From Odiellus spinosus (Eukaryota; Arthropoda; Arachnida; Opiliones; Phalangiidae), in assembly GCA_963920705.1 (NCBI GenBank), contig OY987227.1:9341602-9405601 (forward strand): a stretch of DNA of 64,000 nucleotides, in the 5' to 3' direction. The notes under the pieces were generated by a model. The model searched no databases, was not told where the DNA came from, and saw only the letters and a program-made list of their open reading frames with translations. Both the position numbers and the translations under genes were made by a program. This document shows positions 16,160 to 27,471 of the stretch, one piece after another. Each line of letters opens with the position of its first letter. The stretch's first letter is position 1.

Positions 16160-17104
16160 AAAAAAAAATAAATGATAAATACACCCCCTGTAAAAAAATA
16201 AATGATAAATACACCCCCTGTAAAAAATAAATGATAAATACACCCCCTGTAAAAAAAATAAATGATAAATACATCCCCTGTAAAAAAAAATAAATGATAA
16301 ATACACCCCCTGTAAAAAAAATACACCCCCTGTAAAGAAAATAAATAATAAATACAGCCCCTGTGAAAAAAAATAATAAATACAACACCTGTGAAAAAAA
16401 ATAATAAATACACCCCCTGTAAAAAAATAAATAATAAATACACCCCCTGTAAAAAATAAATAATAAATACACCCCTGTAAAAAAAAATATATAATAAATA
16501 CACCCCCTGTAAAAAAAAATAAATAATAAATACACCCCCTGCAAAAAAAATAATAAATACACCCCCTGTGAAAAAAAAAATAATACACCCTCTGAGAAAA
16601 AAAAATAATAAATACACCCTATGTAAAAAAAAAATAATAAATACACCCCCTGTAAAAAAAATAAATAATAAATACACCCCCTGTAAAAAAAAATAAATAA
16701 TAAATACACCTCCTGTAAAAAAAATAAATAATAAATACACCCCCTGTAAAAAACATAAATAATAAATACACCCCCTGTATAAAAACACAAATAATAAATA
16801 CACTCCCTGTAAAAAAACATAAATAATAAATACACTCCCTGTAAAAAAACATAAATAATAAATACACCCCCTGTAAAAAAACATAATAAATACACCCCCT
16901 GTAAAAAAACATAAATAATAAATACACCCCCTGTAAAAAAACATAAATACACCCCTGTAAAAAAACATAAATAATAAATACACCCCCTGTAAAAAAACAT
17001 AAATAATAAACACACCCCTGTAAAAAACATAAATAATAAATACACCCCCTGTAAAAAAACAAATAATAAATACACCCCCTGTAAAAAAACATAATAAATA
17101 CTCA
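16160..17104. repeat. 28-31-bp minisatellite (family R2, derived from R1)
   Basis: About 30 units keep the R1 core AATACACCCCCTGTAAAAA but lose its GAACGAACG segment, which is replaced by A-rich spacers. The spacer changes along the block: AAATGATAAAT at first, then AAATAATAAAT, then GAAAAAAAATAATAAAT, then ACATAAATAATAAAT. This is a graded array rather than a homogeneous one. Confidence 0.93.
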
Positions 17105-18339
17105 CCGCTTTTTTGAAAATAAAACACCCCTTTTTGAAAATAAAACACCCCTTATTTGAAAATAAAACACCCCTTTTTTGAAAATAAAACACCCCTTTTT
17201 CGAAAATAAAACACCCCTTTTTTGAAAATAAAACACCCCTTTTTTGAAAATAAAACATCCCTTTTTTGAAAATAAAACAACCCTTTTTTGAAAATAAAGC
17301 CCCTTTTTTGAAAATAAAACCCCTTTTTTGAAAATAAAACATCCTTTTTTGAAAATAAACCACCCCTTTTTTGAAAATAAACCACCCCTTTTTTTAAAAT
17401 AAAACACTCCTTTTTTGGAAAATAAAACACCCCTTTTTTGAAAATAACACCCCATTTTTGAAAATATAACACCCCTTTTTTGAAAATAAAACACCCTTTT
17501 TTGAAAATAAAACACCCTTTTTTGAAAATAAAACACTCTTTTTTGAAAATAAAACACCCCTTTTTTGAAAATAAAACACCCCTTTTTTGAAAATAAAACA
17601 CCCCTTTTTTGAAAATAAAACACCCCTTTTTTGAAAATAAAACACCCCTTTTTTGAAAATAAAACACCCCTTTTTTGAAAATAAAACACCCCTTTTTTGA
17701 AAATAAAACACCCCTTTTTTGAAAATAAAACACCCCTTTTTTGAAAATAAAACACCCTTTTTTGAAAATAAAACACCCTTTTTTGAAAATAAAACACCCC
17801 TTTTTTGAAAATAAAACACCCCTTTTTTGAAAATAAAACACCCCTTTTTTGAAAATAAAACACCCCTTTTTTGAAAATAAAACACCCCTTTTTTGAAAAT
17901 AAAACACCCCTTTTTTGAAAATAAAACACCCCTTTTTTGAAAATAAAACACCCCTTTTTTGAAAATAAAACACCCCTTTTTTGAAAATAAAACACCCCTT
18001 TTTTGAAAATAGAACACCCCTTTTTTTGAAAATAAAACACCCCTTTTTTTGAAAATAAAACACCCCTTTTTTTGAAAATAAAACACCCCTTTTTTGAAAA
18101 TAAAACACCCCTTTTTTGAAAATAAAACACCCCTTTTTTGAAAATAAAACACCCCTTTTTTGAAAATAAAACACCCCTTTTTTGAAAATAAAACACCCCT
18201 TTTTTGAAAATAAAACACCCCTTTTTTGAAAATAAACACCCCTTTTTTGAAAATAAAACACCCCTTTTTTGAAAATAAAACACCCCTTTTTTGAAAATAA
18301 AACACCCCTTTTTTGAAAATAAAACACCCCTTTTTTGAA
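17105..18339. repeat. 22-bp minisatellite (family R3)
   Basis: About 55 copies of a 22-bp unit with the core AAAATAAAACACCCCTTTTT. The right half is very uniform; the left end (17105-17560) has more point and length variants. The string AATAAAACACCCC resembles AATAAATACACCCC of R1 and R2, which suggests a shared origin. Open frames on the minus strand spell repeats of FYFQKRGVLFSKKG and are not taken as coding. Confidence 0.95.
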
Positions 18340-20866
18340 AAATTGAGCTCGGAAAAAATTGAGCTCGGAAAAAATTGAGCTCGGGAAAAATTGAGCTCGG
18401 GAAAAATTGAGCTCGGGAAAAATTGAGCTCGGGAAAAATTGGGCTCGGGGAAAATTGGGCTCGGGGAAAATTGGGCTCGGGGAAAATTGGGCTCGGGGAA
18501 AATTGGGCTCGGGGAAAATTGGGCTCGGGGAAAATTGGGCTCGGGGAAAATTGGGCTCGGGGAAAATTGGGCTCGGGGAAAATTGGGCTCGGGGAAAATT
18601 GGGCTCGGGGAAAATTGGGCTCGGGGAAAATTGGGCTCGGGGAAAAATTGGGCTCGGGGAAAAATTGGGCTCGGGGAAAAATTGGGCTCGGGGAAAAATT
18701 GGGCTCGGGGAAAAATTGGGATCGGGGAAAAATTGGGATCGGGGAAAAATTGGGATCGGGGAAAAATTGGGATCGGGGAAAAATTGGGATCGGGGAAAAA
18801 TTGGGATCGGGGAAAAATTGGGATCGGGGAAAAATTGGGATCGGGGAAAAATTGGGATCGGGGAAAAATTGGGATCGGGGAAAAATTGGGATCGGGGAAA
18901 AATTGGGATCGGGGAAAAATTGGGATCGGGGAAAAATTGGGATCGGGGAAAAATTGGGATCGGGGAAAAATTGGGATCGGGGAAAAATTGGGATCGGGGA
19001 AAAATTGGGATCGGGGAAAAATTGGGATCGGGGAAAAATTGGGATCGGGGAAAAATTGGGATCGGGGAAAAATTGGGATCGGGGAAAAATTGGGATCGGG
19101 GAAAAATTGGGATCGGGGAAAAATTGGGATCGGGGAAAAATTGGGATCGGGGAAAAATTGGGATCGGGGAAAAATTGGGATCGGGGAAAAATTGGGATCG
19201 GGGAAAAATTGGGATCGGGGAAAAATTGGGATCGGGGAAAAATTGGGATCGGGGAAAAATTGGGATCGGGGAAAAATTGGGATCGGGGAAAAATTGGGAT
19301 CGGGGAAAAATTGGGATCGGGGAAAAATTGGGATCGGGGAAAAATTGGGATCGGGGAAAAATTGGGATCGAGGAAAAATTGGGATCGGGGAAAAATTGGG
19401 ATCGGGGAAAAATTGGGATCGGGGAAAAATTGGGATCGGGGAAAAATTGGGATCGGGGAAAAATTGGGATCGGGGAAAAATTGGGATCGGGGAAAAATTG
19501 GGATCGGGGAAAAATTGGGATCGGGGAAAAATTGGGATCGGGGAAAAATTGGGATCGGGGAAAAATTGGGATCGGGGAAAAATTGGGATCGGGGAAAAAT
19601 TGGGATCGGGGAAAAATTGGGATCGGGGAAAAATTGGGATCGGGGAAAAATTGGGATCGGGGAAAAATTGGGATCGGGGAAAAATTGGGATCGGGGAAAA
19701 ATTGGGATCGGGGAAAAATTGGGATCGGGGAAAAATTGGGATCAGGGAAAAATTGGGATCGGGGAAAAATTGGGATCGGAGAAAAATTGGGATCGGAGAA
19801 AAATTGGGATCGGAGAAAAATTGGGATCGGAGAAAAATTGGGATCGGAGAAAAATTGGGATTGAGAAAAATTGGGATCGGAGAAAAATTGGGATCGGAGA
19901 AAAATTGGGATCGGAGAAAAATTGGGATTGAGAAAAATTGGGATTGAGAAAAATTGGGATTGAGAAAAATTGGGATTGAGAAAAATTGGGATTGAGAAAA
20001 ATTGGGATTGAGAAAAATTGGGATTGAGAAAAATTGGGATTGAGAAAAATTGGGATTGAGAAAAATTGGGATTGAGAAAAATTGGGATTGAGAAAAATTG
20101 GGATTGAGAAAAATTGGGATTGAGAAAAATTGAGATTGAGAAAAATTGAGATTGAGAAAAACTGAGATTGAGAAAAATTGAGATTGAGAAAAATTGAGAT
20201 TGAGAAAAATTGAGATTGAGAAAAATTGAGATTGAGAAAAATTGAGATTGAGAAAAATTGAGATTGAGAAAAATTGAGATTGAGAAAAATTGAGATTGAG
20301 AAAAATTGAGATTGAGAAAAATTGAGATTGAGAAAAATTGAGATTGAGAAAAATTGGGATTGAGAAAAATTGGGATTGAGAAAAATTGGGATTGAGAAAA
20401 ATTGGGATTGAGAAAAATTGGGATTGAGAAAAATTGGGATTGAGAAAAATTGGGATTGAGAAAAATTGGGATTGAGAAAAATTGGGATTGAGAAAAATTG
20501 GGATTGAGAAAAATTGGGATTGAGAAAAATTGGGATTGAGAAAAATTGAGATTGAGAAAAATTGAGATTGAGAAAAATTGAGATTGAGAAAAATTGAGAT
20601 TGAGAAAAATTGAGATTGAGAAAAATTGAGATTGAGAAAAATTGAGATTGAGAAAAATTGAGATTGAGAAAAATTGAGATTGAGAAAAATTGAGATTGAG
20701 AAAAATTGAGATTGAGAAAAATTGAGATTGAGAAAAATTGAGATTGAGAAAAATTGAGATTGAGAAAAATTGAGATTGAGAAAAATTGAGATTGAGAAAA
20801 ATTGAGATTGAGAAAAATTGAGATTGAGAAAAATTGAGATTGAGAAAAATTGAGATTGAGAAAAAT
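18340..20866. repeat. 16/17-bp minisatellite with stepwise unit change (family R4)
   Basis: About 150 short units change in ordered steps. 18340-18640 is a 16-bp unit with GAGCTCGG then GGGCTCGGGGAAAATT. From about 18640 the unit is 17 bp because the A-run gains one base. From about 18720 CTC becomes ATC (AAAAATTGGGATCGGGG, over 55 near-perfect copies). Near 19778 GGGG becomes GGAG. From about 19860-19924 the unit is 16 bp with ATTGAG. From about 20126 GGG becomes GAG; GGG returns at about 20350 and GAG again at about 20540. Open frames on both strands are by-products of the repeat. Confidence 0.96.
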
Positions 20867-21270
20867 TTCGATTCTTTTTTTTTTTCGATTTTTTCCAAAG
20901 GGGTACCCCATAAACTTCTTAACTGCTTCAGGCACATTATGTTGTTTCTCTGGGAGGCCTTCCCTCATGTAACGACAAATTTTCATCCAGAGCAGTTGCG
21001 TTTTTAAATTGGGTGTGACGTGCGTTCGAAATAGGCAACTATGCCAGAATTTAGTGTTCTTGAATATCTGTCCGTTTGTTTTCTTCCTCTTCCAATGGCG
21101 AGTTTTCAGGATACGTTCTGGATAGTGTATCCGCTATCTTTAAATTTTTTCCTGGAGTATAGTTGACAGTTATTCTGTTGAGATTGAGAAAAATTGAGAT
21201 TGAGAAAAATTGAGATTGAGAAAAATTTCGATTCTTTTTTTTTTTCGATTTTTTCCAAAGGGGTACCCCA
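20821..21270. repeat. 360-bp direct duplication at the array edge
   Basis: The end of the R4 array and its flank (20821-20910, ending in CCAAAGGGGTACCCCA) recur at 21181-21270, exactly 360 bp later and without visible difference. Between the copies, 20910-21178 matches 22859-23127 of the retroelement downstream in the same orientation, again without visible difference. The second copy continues into unique DNA (TGTAAAAAATTCATA...). The simplest reading is insertion of a 360-bp segment made of a retroelement piece joined to a copied array end. Confidence 0.9.
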
Positions 21271-21355
21271 TGTAAAAAATTCATATTTTTTTTTTCGACG
21301 GGTAAACTGGATTTCGAAAACATGATTAGTGTCTAATAGTGATAGCACTTAGCGT

Positions 21356-21613
21356 TGTTATGTTGTTCTGCTCTTATTCGTAGGTTCTTATTCTAATCAC
21401 GACAACAATAAACCATTGACTCTTTTTAATTCAATCTATTAGAAATTTCTTATTTTCTATTACACAGTAGTTACTAGTTACGCGTCGATCTATTGTCTAG
21501 TGATCGCCTGCGTACTTGGCAAGGACCACGTATTGATTATTTAATGTCAGCTGTTTCTGTGGACTAGCAAATATGTTATGTATTTGGTGTGTGGCCAGTC
21601 CTCAAATACTACA
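21356..21613 (-). repeat. 3' LTR of the gypsy-type element
   Basis: This LTR is 258 bp and almost identical to the copy at 26337-26591. It is preceded (minus sense) by a purine tract and followed by the target duplication agcgt at 21351-21355. Confidence 0.95.
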
Positions 21614-21628
21614 CCTCCCTTCGTTTAA
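21614..21628 (-). other. Polypurine tract of the LTR element
   Basis: The minus strand reads ACGAAGGGAGG directly before the TG of the 3' LTR. This is the expected place and composition for the plus-strand primer of reverse transcription. Confidence 0.8.
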
Positions 21629-24600
21629 TTTTAAAGTTCATAATCTTTAAAGCGAGTAGGAACGCGGACGTGTCGACCGCTTCTTGTGGTAGGCACATTG
21701 GCATCCGGAACGTGGATGTGGGACCCACCTGATGTTGACGCTGGAACGATCGGGGAGGAAGCAGTGTTAGGGATAAAATGATTCGCTTCGACGGGAGGGT
21801 CGTCAATATCTATATCTGAGTCAGTAGTGTCTTTGCTATCAGGAGGTACGGACGAAGACCGGTCCAAGGTTAAATGAACCCTATTACGCCTAAGGGTTTG
21901 TCCTCGTTCTGTGCGGACTATATAAGACCGTGGAGAGTCCTGCTGGTCTAAGACAGTCGCCGGTGTCCAAACAGATGTATCCCTGTCGTAAACAAACACT
22001 CTGTCGCCCTCTTTAAGAGCAGGTTGCGGTTTCGAATGGATGTCATATCGTTGTTTGGCAGCGTCTTGGTACAGCCGAATCTTCTTTAGTATTTGTGCAG
22101 ACGGCACCGTGTAGGGTTGTAGTTGGGATTTAACGACTGGTAAAGTCGTGCGGAGAGTACGACCCATCATTAACTGGGCAGGGGAATATCCCAAATGGGG
22201 AATTTTAGAATTCCTGAAATCCAGTAACGCTAAGTGAGCATCTTGACCACTGTAGTGTGCCTTCTTTAGTAGCTGCTTAACAGTCTGCACATTCCGTTCC
22301 ACCAAACCATTAGACTTTGGATAGCGCGGACTGGAGGTGGTGTGTAAAAAGTCCCATTGCTTCGCAAACCCCGCAAAGCCAGAAGAGGAGAATTGAGGAC
22401 CATTGTCGGAGATTAGAGTATCAGGTATGCCGTACCGTCAAAACATCTCCTTGAGCTTGAGAATCACACCTGTGCTTGTGGTATCTGTTAAGGCGCATAC
22501 CTCAAAAAATTTCGAATAGTAATCTGTACACAAGAGGAATTCTTTGTGATCATAATGAAACAAGTCAACGCCTATCTTTGATCAAGGATGTGATGGAATG
22601 TTATGATGAATAAGTGGTTAATTTTGTGTGGCGTTGCGGTAGCGTATACACGTTGGACATGAGAGTACCAAAGTTTGAATATCATTGATCATGCCAGGCC
22701 AAAAAACAGCTTCCTTGGCTAAGCCAACTGTTCTCTCAACACTGAGGTGACTTTGATGAAGTAATTTCATCACTTCCGGGCGGAGTCATTGTGGAACGAC
22801 TATTTGCTGGCCTTTTAAGATAATCCCCTCGATCTCACTAAGTTCCGGCAGCACGGATATAAACTTCTTAACTGCTTCAGGCACATTATGTTGTTTCTCT
22901 GGGAGGCCTTCCCTCATGTAACGACAAATTTTCATCCAGAGCAGTTGCGTTTTTAAATTGGGTGTGACGTGCGTTCGAAATAGGCAACTATGCCAGAATT
23001 TAGTGTTCTTGAATATCTGTCCGTTTGTTTTCTTCCTCTTCCAATGGCGAGTTTTCAGGATACGTTCTGGATAGTGTATCCGCTATCTTTAAATTTTTTC
23101 CTGGAGTATAGTTGACAGTTATTCTGTATTTCTGAGTTCGCATTAACAAACGCTGGAGTCGAGGAGGAGCATTGACGAGGGGTTTCTTGAATATGGTCTC
23201 AAGGGGCTTATGATCGGATTCTACTACTACTTCTCGCCCGTAGACAAATTGATTAAATCTTTCCAAACCAACTACAATGGCTAGCAGCTCCTTTTCTATT
23301 TGGGAGTACCGTTTCTCAGTATTCGTCATGGCTTTAGATATATACGCGACTGGGGTGTCTTCTTGAAGCAAAACACCGCCAAGGCCAGATTGTGAGGCGT
23401 CCACCGAAACCTTGACAGGCTTGTCTATATCAAAATATCACAATGTAGGGAGATTTTGAATCACAGCCTTCAGATGAAGAAACGCTTTTTCATGATTCGC
23501 ATCCCAAAACCAAGAGCAATCTTTTCTTAATAGTCAACTCTGATAAATTAGGAATGAATTTCCCTAAATATGTTACCATTCCCAAGAAGCGGTGTAGGTC
23601 ATCTTTAGACGAAGGAGTTGGAGTGTCTGTGATTGCTTGCACCTTAGCTAGATCTGGTTTAACTCCTTCCCCTGTCAATATATGGCCTAAATATGACACT
23701 GCGGTCATGCCAAATTTACATTTGCTTCTGTTAAATGTGATGTGGTGTTCTCTTGCTTTCTGTAGTGCGATTTCAAGATTGTGATTATGTTCTTCCAATG
23801 TCGCTCCCGCTACTAATATGTCATCAAAATAGTTCATAATGAGAGTTTCACCCTCGTAGATATCTTCAATTTCCTTCTGGAAAATTTCAGGTGCACTCGT
23901 GATACTAAACGTAATTCTTTTAAAACGGTAACGACCATAAGGAGTGGCAAACCTACAAATACGGGAACTTTCCCCATCCAGCGGAATCTGCCAAAAGCCT
24001 GAATTCGCATCAAGAACGGAAAAGTATTTACATCCCTTTAGCCTGGCTAGGATATCATCCAATGTGGGAATCGGATGGTGAGCTCTCTTTATACTCAAGT
24101 TTAGATCTTTAGGATCCAGACAGATTCTCAAACTGCCATTAGGTTTCTCTACGATCAGCATTGGATTCACCCATTCGGTAGGTTCCTTTACCTTGACTAT
24201 TACGTCATTTTCTTCCATACGGTTTAATTCCGCCTTCAATTTGGCCTGAAGTGTCAACGGAACTTTACGCGCTGAGTGAATTTTTGGTATTGCCTCTGGA
24301 TTTAACACTATTTTGTTTTGCTTACCAGTCATACAACCCAGTCCAGAGAACGTATCCTGAAAAGTAATTAGGATTTCTTCCAGTTCTTTTGGCTTGCTAA
24401 TGGAGATTTCTTGAACTCTTTTGATTAAGTTCAACCTTAAACAATCCCGGAGTGCTAATAATGGTGGTGCCTCGGTTTCTACTACCCAAAGCATAAGTTT
24501 ATCTTTTAAATTTTTAGACTTGACTTGAATCTGGACAGTGACTTGACCGTAAACTTTTAGTTTTGCTCCCGAGTATTCTATAAGTTGAGCCGCAGGAGGT

Positions 24601-25693
24601 TGCACTTTCATGTGACTGTACTTTTCTTTAAACAGTTTTAAAGGGATTGTACTAACCTCTGCTCCCGTGCCTAGCTTGAACTTTATTGGCTTTTGTTCTA
24701 TCAATATTTCTTCAATCCACTCATCAGGTGAATGAGCCCCGTCTAGTTCAATGGCTCCTAGATACAAGGTTTCGTCGGTCTGGTTACCGCTTTTATGCTC
24801 GACGTCCTTGTCGTGAGCTAGAAGTCCTACTCTATAAACTTCGCTCTTGCAAATCTTTTCAAAGTGATGCATCTTCTTGCATTTCTTGCATTGATGTTTG
24901 TAAGCCGGACATTTTCTTGGCTGATGAGTAGAACCACAATACAAAGCCTTTTTATCTTTTCTGTGTAGTATTGGGCTTTTGTTTATCTACCCGCTGTGGG
25001 TTCTTTGGTTTGGCAATCGCGTTAATCGACTTTGTACCATCCTCGCCTTGCATTTCTTTCAGTTGCTGTCGGGAAGTTTCATCGACTCGACAAATTTGGA
25101 TAGCTTTCACTAAGTCCAAATCACTGATTTGCAACAGTCTATCTTGGAGACGTTCCATTCTGATACCCAGAATCAGGCAAGTAGTAAGTAATGACGATTC
25201 CAAAGTTCCGAGCTCACAAGACTTCGCTCGACGCTTTAATTCTGTAACATACTGATCAATTGGTTGCGTACCTTGTTTGTAGGAGAAGAGACGGTGTCGC
25301 TCAAAGTTAAAATTTTTCTTTGGCATACAGTAATCTTCAAATTTCTGTAAAATAGTAGAGAGGGAATCTCTACTTTCTTCAGGAGCAAACGTAAACGTTT
25401 CAAAAACTTCCACAGCCTCATCACGAACCACATGAAGTAAGATTGAGGCTTGTCTATCATCATCGAGATCAATTAAAGCCGACGCCTTTAAATAAGTCAT
25501 AAATCTGGACTTAAAGCGTCGCCAATTTTCAGCCAAATTTCCAGTTAGAATTAACGGCGCTGGCTGTTTCAGGCTATCCATGATTGTTCGAGGTCGGTTG
25601 GGAAGATAAGTCACTGAGCCGAGCCGTCATCGCTGTGTACATACAGGCAAGGCTTAATAAGAAATGTGAGGTTCGCCCGCGGTCAAGTTAGAA

Positions 25694-26311
25694 CATGGAT
25701 GTATAAAGAACTAACGTTCATGGATATTGCACTCGTACCTTCTGTAAGGCATTTTCAGTCGATCGCGAGTTCGGGTAATATCGTCCGCTAGCGACGGCGG
25801 AAGTGAGGCTCTTTTTGGGAAATTTTTGCGAAACGGATTTCCTGTTTAAAAATTGTCGTCTGCACGTTCTGCAGTTTTTCAATTTCAAATGTGACGTTAT
25901 GCATCACTTCCTGTCTAACGACAAATATCGTTACTAGATGGCGCCAGTGAACATGGCGCATTCTGTTCACGCGTTTTTCTCGGAGTGCAATATCCATCAA
26001 GGAGGATTAGACAAGGAGAAGAAATGTGGGGACGGCGCGGTTCCTACTGCGTCGGCCTAAACTCCCACTCTGGGAGAACGGGGGTAGAGACGTTTCGTGG
26101 TAAAATGTTGTCGCGTGGGTAAAACGAATCCTTTATGAGACGCGCTAGCTAGCGACCACGTGACAACAGTTTACCTCGAGAATTTCCTATCCCCCCTTTC
26201 CACCCGAGTGGGAGGTTGGCTCTTCTCTCTCTAACTCAACGCAGCCCCACATTTCCTCTCCTTGTCTAATCCTCCTTGTATCCATGAACGTTAGTTCTTT
26301 ATACATTCATG
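25694..26311. mobile_element. MITE with about 42-bp TIRs, inside the LTR element leader
   Basis: The left end (25694-25735, CATGGATGTATAAAGAAC...) is the inverse of 26279-26311 joined to 25981-25997. The right TIR is split by a second element. The element is flanked by the 7-bp repeat gttagaa (25687-25693 and 26312-26318). Without the inner insert it would be about 330 bp. It has no credible coding sequence. CATG ends and a 7-bp duplication recall the P superfamily, but this is only a suggestion. Confidence 0.85.
25998..26278. mobile_element. Inner MITE (281 bp, 34-bp TIRs) nested in the first MITE
   Basis: The left end CAAGGAGGATTAGACAAGGA (25998 on) and the right end (26245-26278) form 34-bp inverted repeats with one mismatch. 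The 7-bp repeat tatccat flanks it (25991-25997 and 26279-26285). It sits inside the right TIR of the outer MITE, so it is the last of three successive insertions. Confidence 0.9.
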
Positions 26312-26318
26312 GTTAGAA

Positions 26319-26336
26319 TAAACGATTCTGACACCA
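26319..26336 (-). other. Primer binding site of the LTR element
   Basis: Directly inside the 5' LTR, the minus strand reads TGGTGTCAGAATCG. The leading TGG is as expected for pairing with a tRNA 3' CCA end. I do not assign the primer tRNA. Confidence 0.75.
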
Positions 26337-26591
26337 TGTTATGTTGTTCTGCTCTTATTCGTAGGTTCATATTCTAATCATGACAACAATAAACCATTGA
26401 CTCTTTTTAATTCAATCTATTAGAAATTTATTTTCTATTACACAGTAGTTACTAGTTACGCGTCGATCTATTGTCTAATGATCGCCTGCGTACTTGGCAA
26501 GGACCACGTATTGATTATTTAATGTCAGCTGTTTCTGTGGACTAGCAAATATGTTATGTATTTGGTGTGTGGCCAGTCCTCAAATACTACA
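26337..26591 (-). repeat. 5' LTR of the gypsy-type element
   Basis: This LTR is 255 bp. Read on the minus strand it begins TGTAGTATTTGAGG and ends in CATAACA, so it has the usual TG...CA ends. The target duplication agcgt follows directly at 26592-26596. Confidence 0.95.
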
Positions 26592-26596
26592 AGCGT

Positions 26597-27203
26597 CACC
26601 ATTGGCTTTCGGGTTGTGGCTTTCCTTATGGTCTCGTTAGTCTTGTTTAGACTTAATAGGTTTTTTAAATTTTTTTGATTTTGAATTTATAGTTTCTTTT
26701 CTTACATTTTTAAAATATTTAGATTTTTCTCTTAAATTTTGGAAATTTTTAGATTTTCTTACATTTTGAAATTTTCGAAAAAATATTGCAAAATGCAAAA
26801 GAGACGGTCATATTCGCTCATCGGGGTAATCAAAGCATATCTATTGATTTAACCTTATTGGTTTTTTGCGGGAACATTCCCATGAACTCCGGACCATCTC
26901 AATATGGTATGGTGCTCCAACTGCTTTTATAGTATATTTACTTGTAACTGCTTGTAACAGTATTTTTATTTTGGATTAATATTTGCATAATTTTATTACC
27001 TTTTTCCGTATTTCTAAAACTTTATTTTGAAGTATTGTATCTTTGTATATAGTTCTGTTAAATAAAATTTGAAATTAGTTGTGGGAGAGATTGAAAAATT
27101 GAAGTTAAATTTATTATTGCACTTACCATTATAGATCTAAATACGACGCGTGCGCAGAGAGAGAATTTGTATATATTATGTTTTTAACTCACATTGTAAT
27201 ATA
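26597..27203. other. Spacer between LTR element and tRNA gene
   Basis: This is AT-rich DNA with T-runs and no open frame of note. No gene, repeat unit or inverted repeat was recognised. It continues the pre-insertion sequence that follows the agcgt duplication. Confidence 0.6.
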
Positions 27204-27275
27204 TCCGATGTGGTCTAGTGGCTAGGATATCTGGCTTTCACCCAGAAGGCCCGGGTTCGATTCCCGGCATCGGAG
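27204..27275 (+). tRNA. tRNA-Glu (anticodon TTC)
   Basis: A 72-base cloverleaf. The acceptor stem TCCGATG pairs with CATCGGA, with discriminator G at 27275. The D-arm contains TGGTCTAGTGGCTA. The anticodon stem CTGG/CCAG encloses the loop CTTTCAC, giving anticodon TTC (27237-27239). The T-arm GGGTTCGATTCCC is a consensus B box, and TGGTCTAGTGG fits the A box. There is no intron. It lies about 200 bp beyond the 3' end of TRIT1 and on the opposite strand. Confidence 0.97.
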
Positions 27276-27471
27276 CTAGATTTATTTTGTTTTTCGTTCA
27301 TTACGATGTTAAATATCTCACGTAATTTTTCTTTAAAACTAATATTACTTTATGTTAGTTTAAATAAAATTTATGTATGATTTTATCGTTGTTACAAATT
27401 AGTTGATAACGTTACTAATTTAAACAAGATTTGTAATAATAGAAATTTATTCATTATTACAATAAAAACAA

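Larger units (their letters stand above)
21356..26591 (-). mobile_element. Ty3/gypsy-type LTR retrotransposon, broken, young
   Basis: This element lies on the minus strand between two LTRs and is flanked by the 5-bp duplication agcgt (21351-21355 and 26592-26596). Recognisable parts, in transcription order, are a leader, a gag region (about 24952-25614), a CCHC-type knuckle with protease and reverse transcriptase (about 23490-24944), RNase H (about 23000-23404) and integrase (about 21631-22700). The order protease-RT-RNase H-integrase places it in Ty3/gypsy. The RNase H and integrase sequences resemble K02A2.6-like/Mag-type elements, but the clade is not certain. The element is broken, with roughly four or more breaks. 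The LTRs differ at about three substitutions and one short indel, so insertion is recent on a genomic scale. No envelope gene is seen. Confidence 0.93.

Noticed and set aside
464-17363. Many minus-strand ORFs of up to 1,268 codons made of YLSFVHFYRGCIYRSFIF-like repeats
   Set aside because: They are translations of the 32-bp and related minisatellites in several overlapping frames at once, with no start or splice logic and no non-repeat domain.
18407-19947. Plus-strand ORFs of about 500 codons with GKNWDRGKIGIGEKLGS repeats
   Set aside because: They are translations of the 16/17-bp array, open in all three frames simultaneously; codon content is set by the repeat unit alone.
17152-20986. Minus-strand ORFs rich in FSQSQFFSISIFLNLN and FFPDPNFSPIPIFPRS
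   Set aside because: Products of the same minisatellite on the other strand; the only non-repeat start comes from the copied retroelement fragment.
23554-23784. 76-codon plus-strand ORF, and similar plus-strand ORFs at 24686 and 24971
   Set aside because: They are antisense to the gag-pol region of the LTR element.
25788-26000. 70-codon minus-strand ORF
   Set aside because: It lies inside the outer MITE and ends in its TIR; no known domain.
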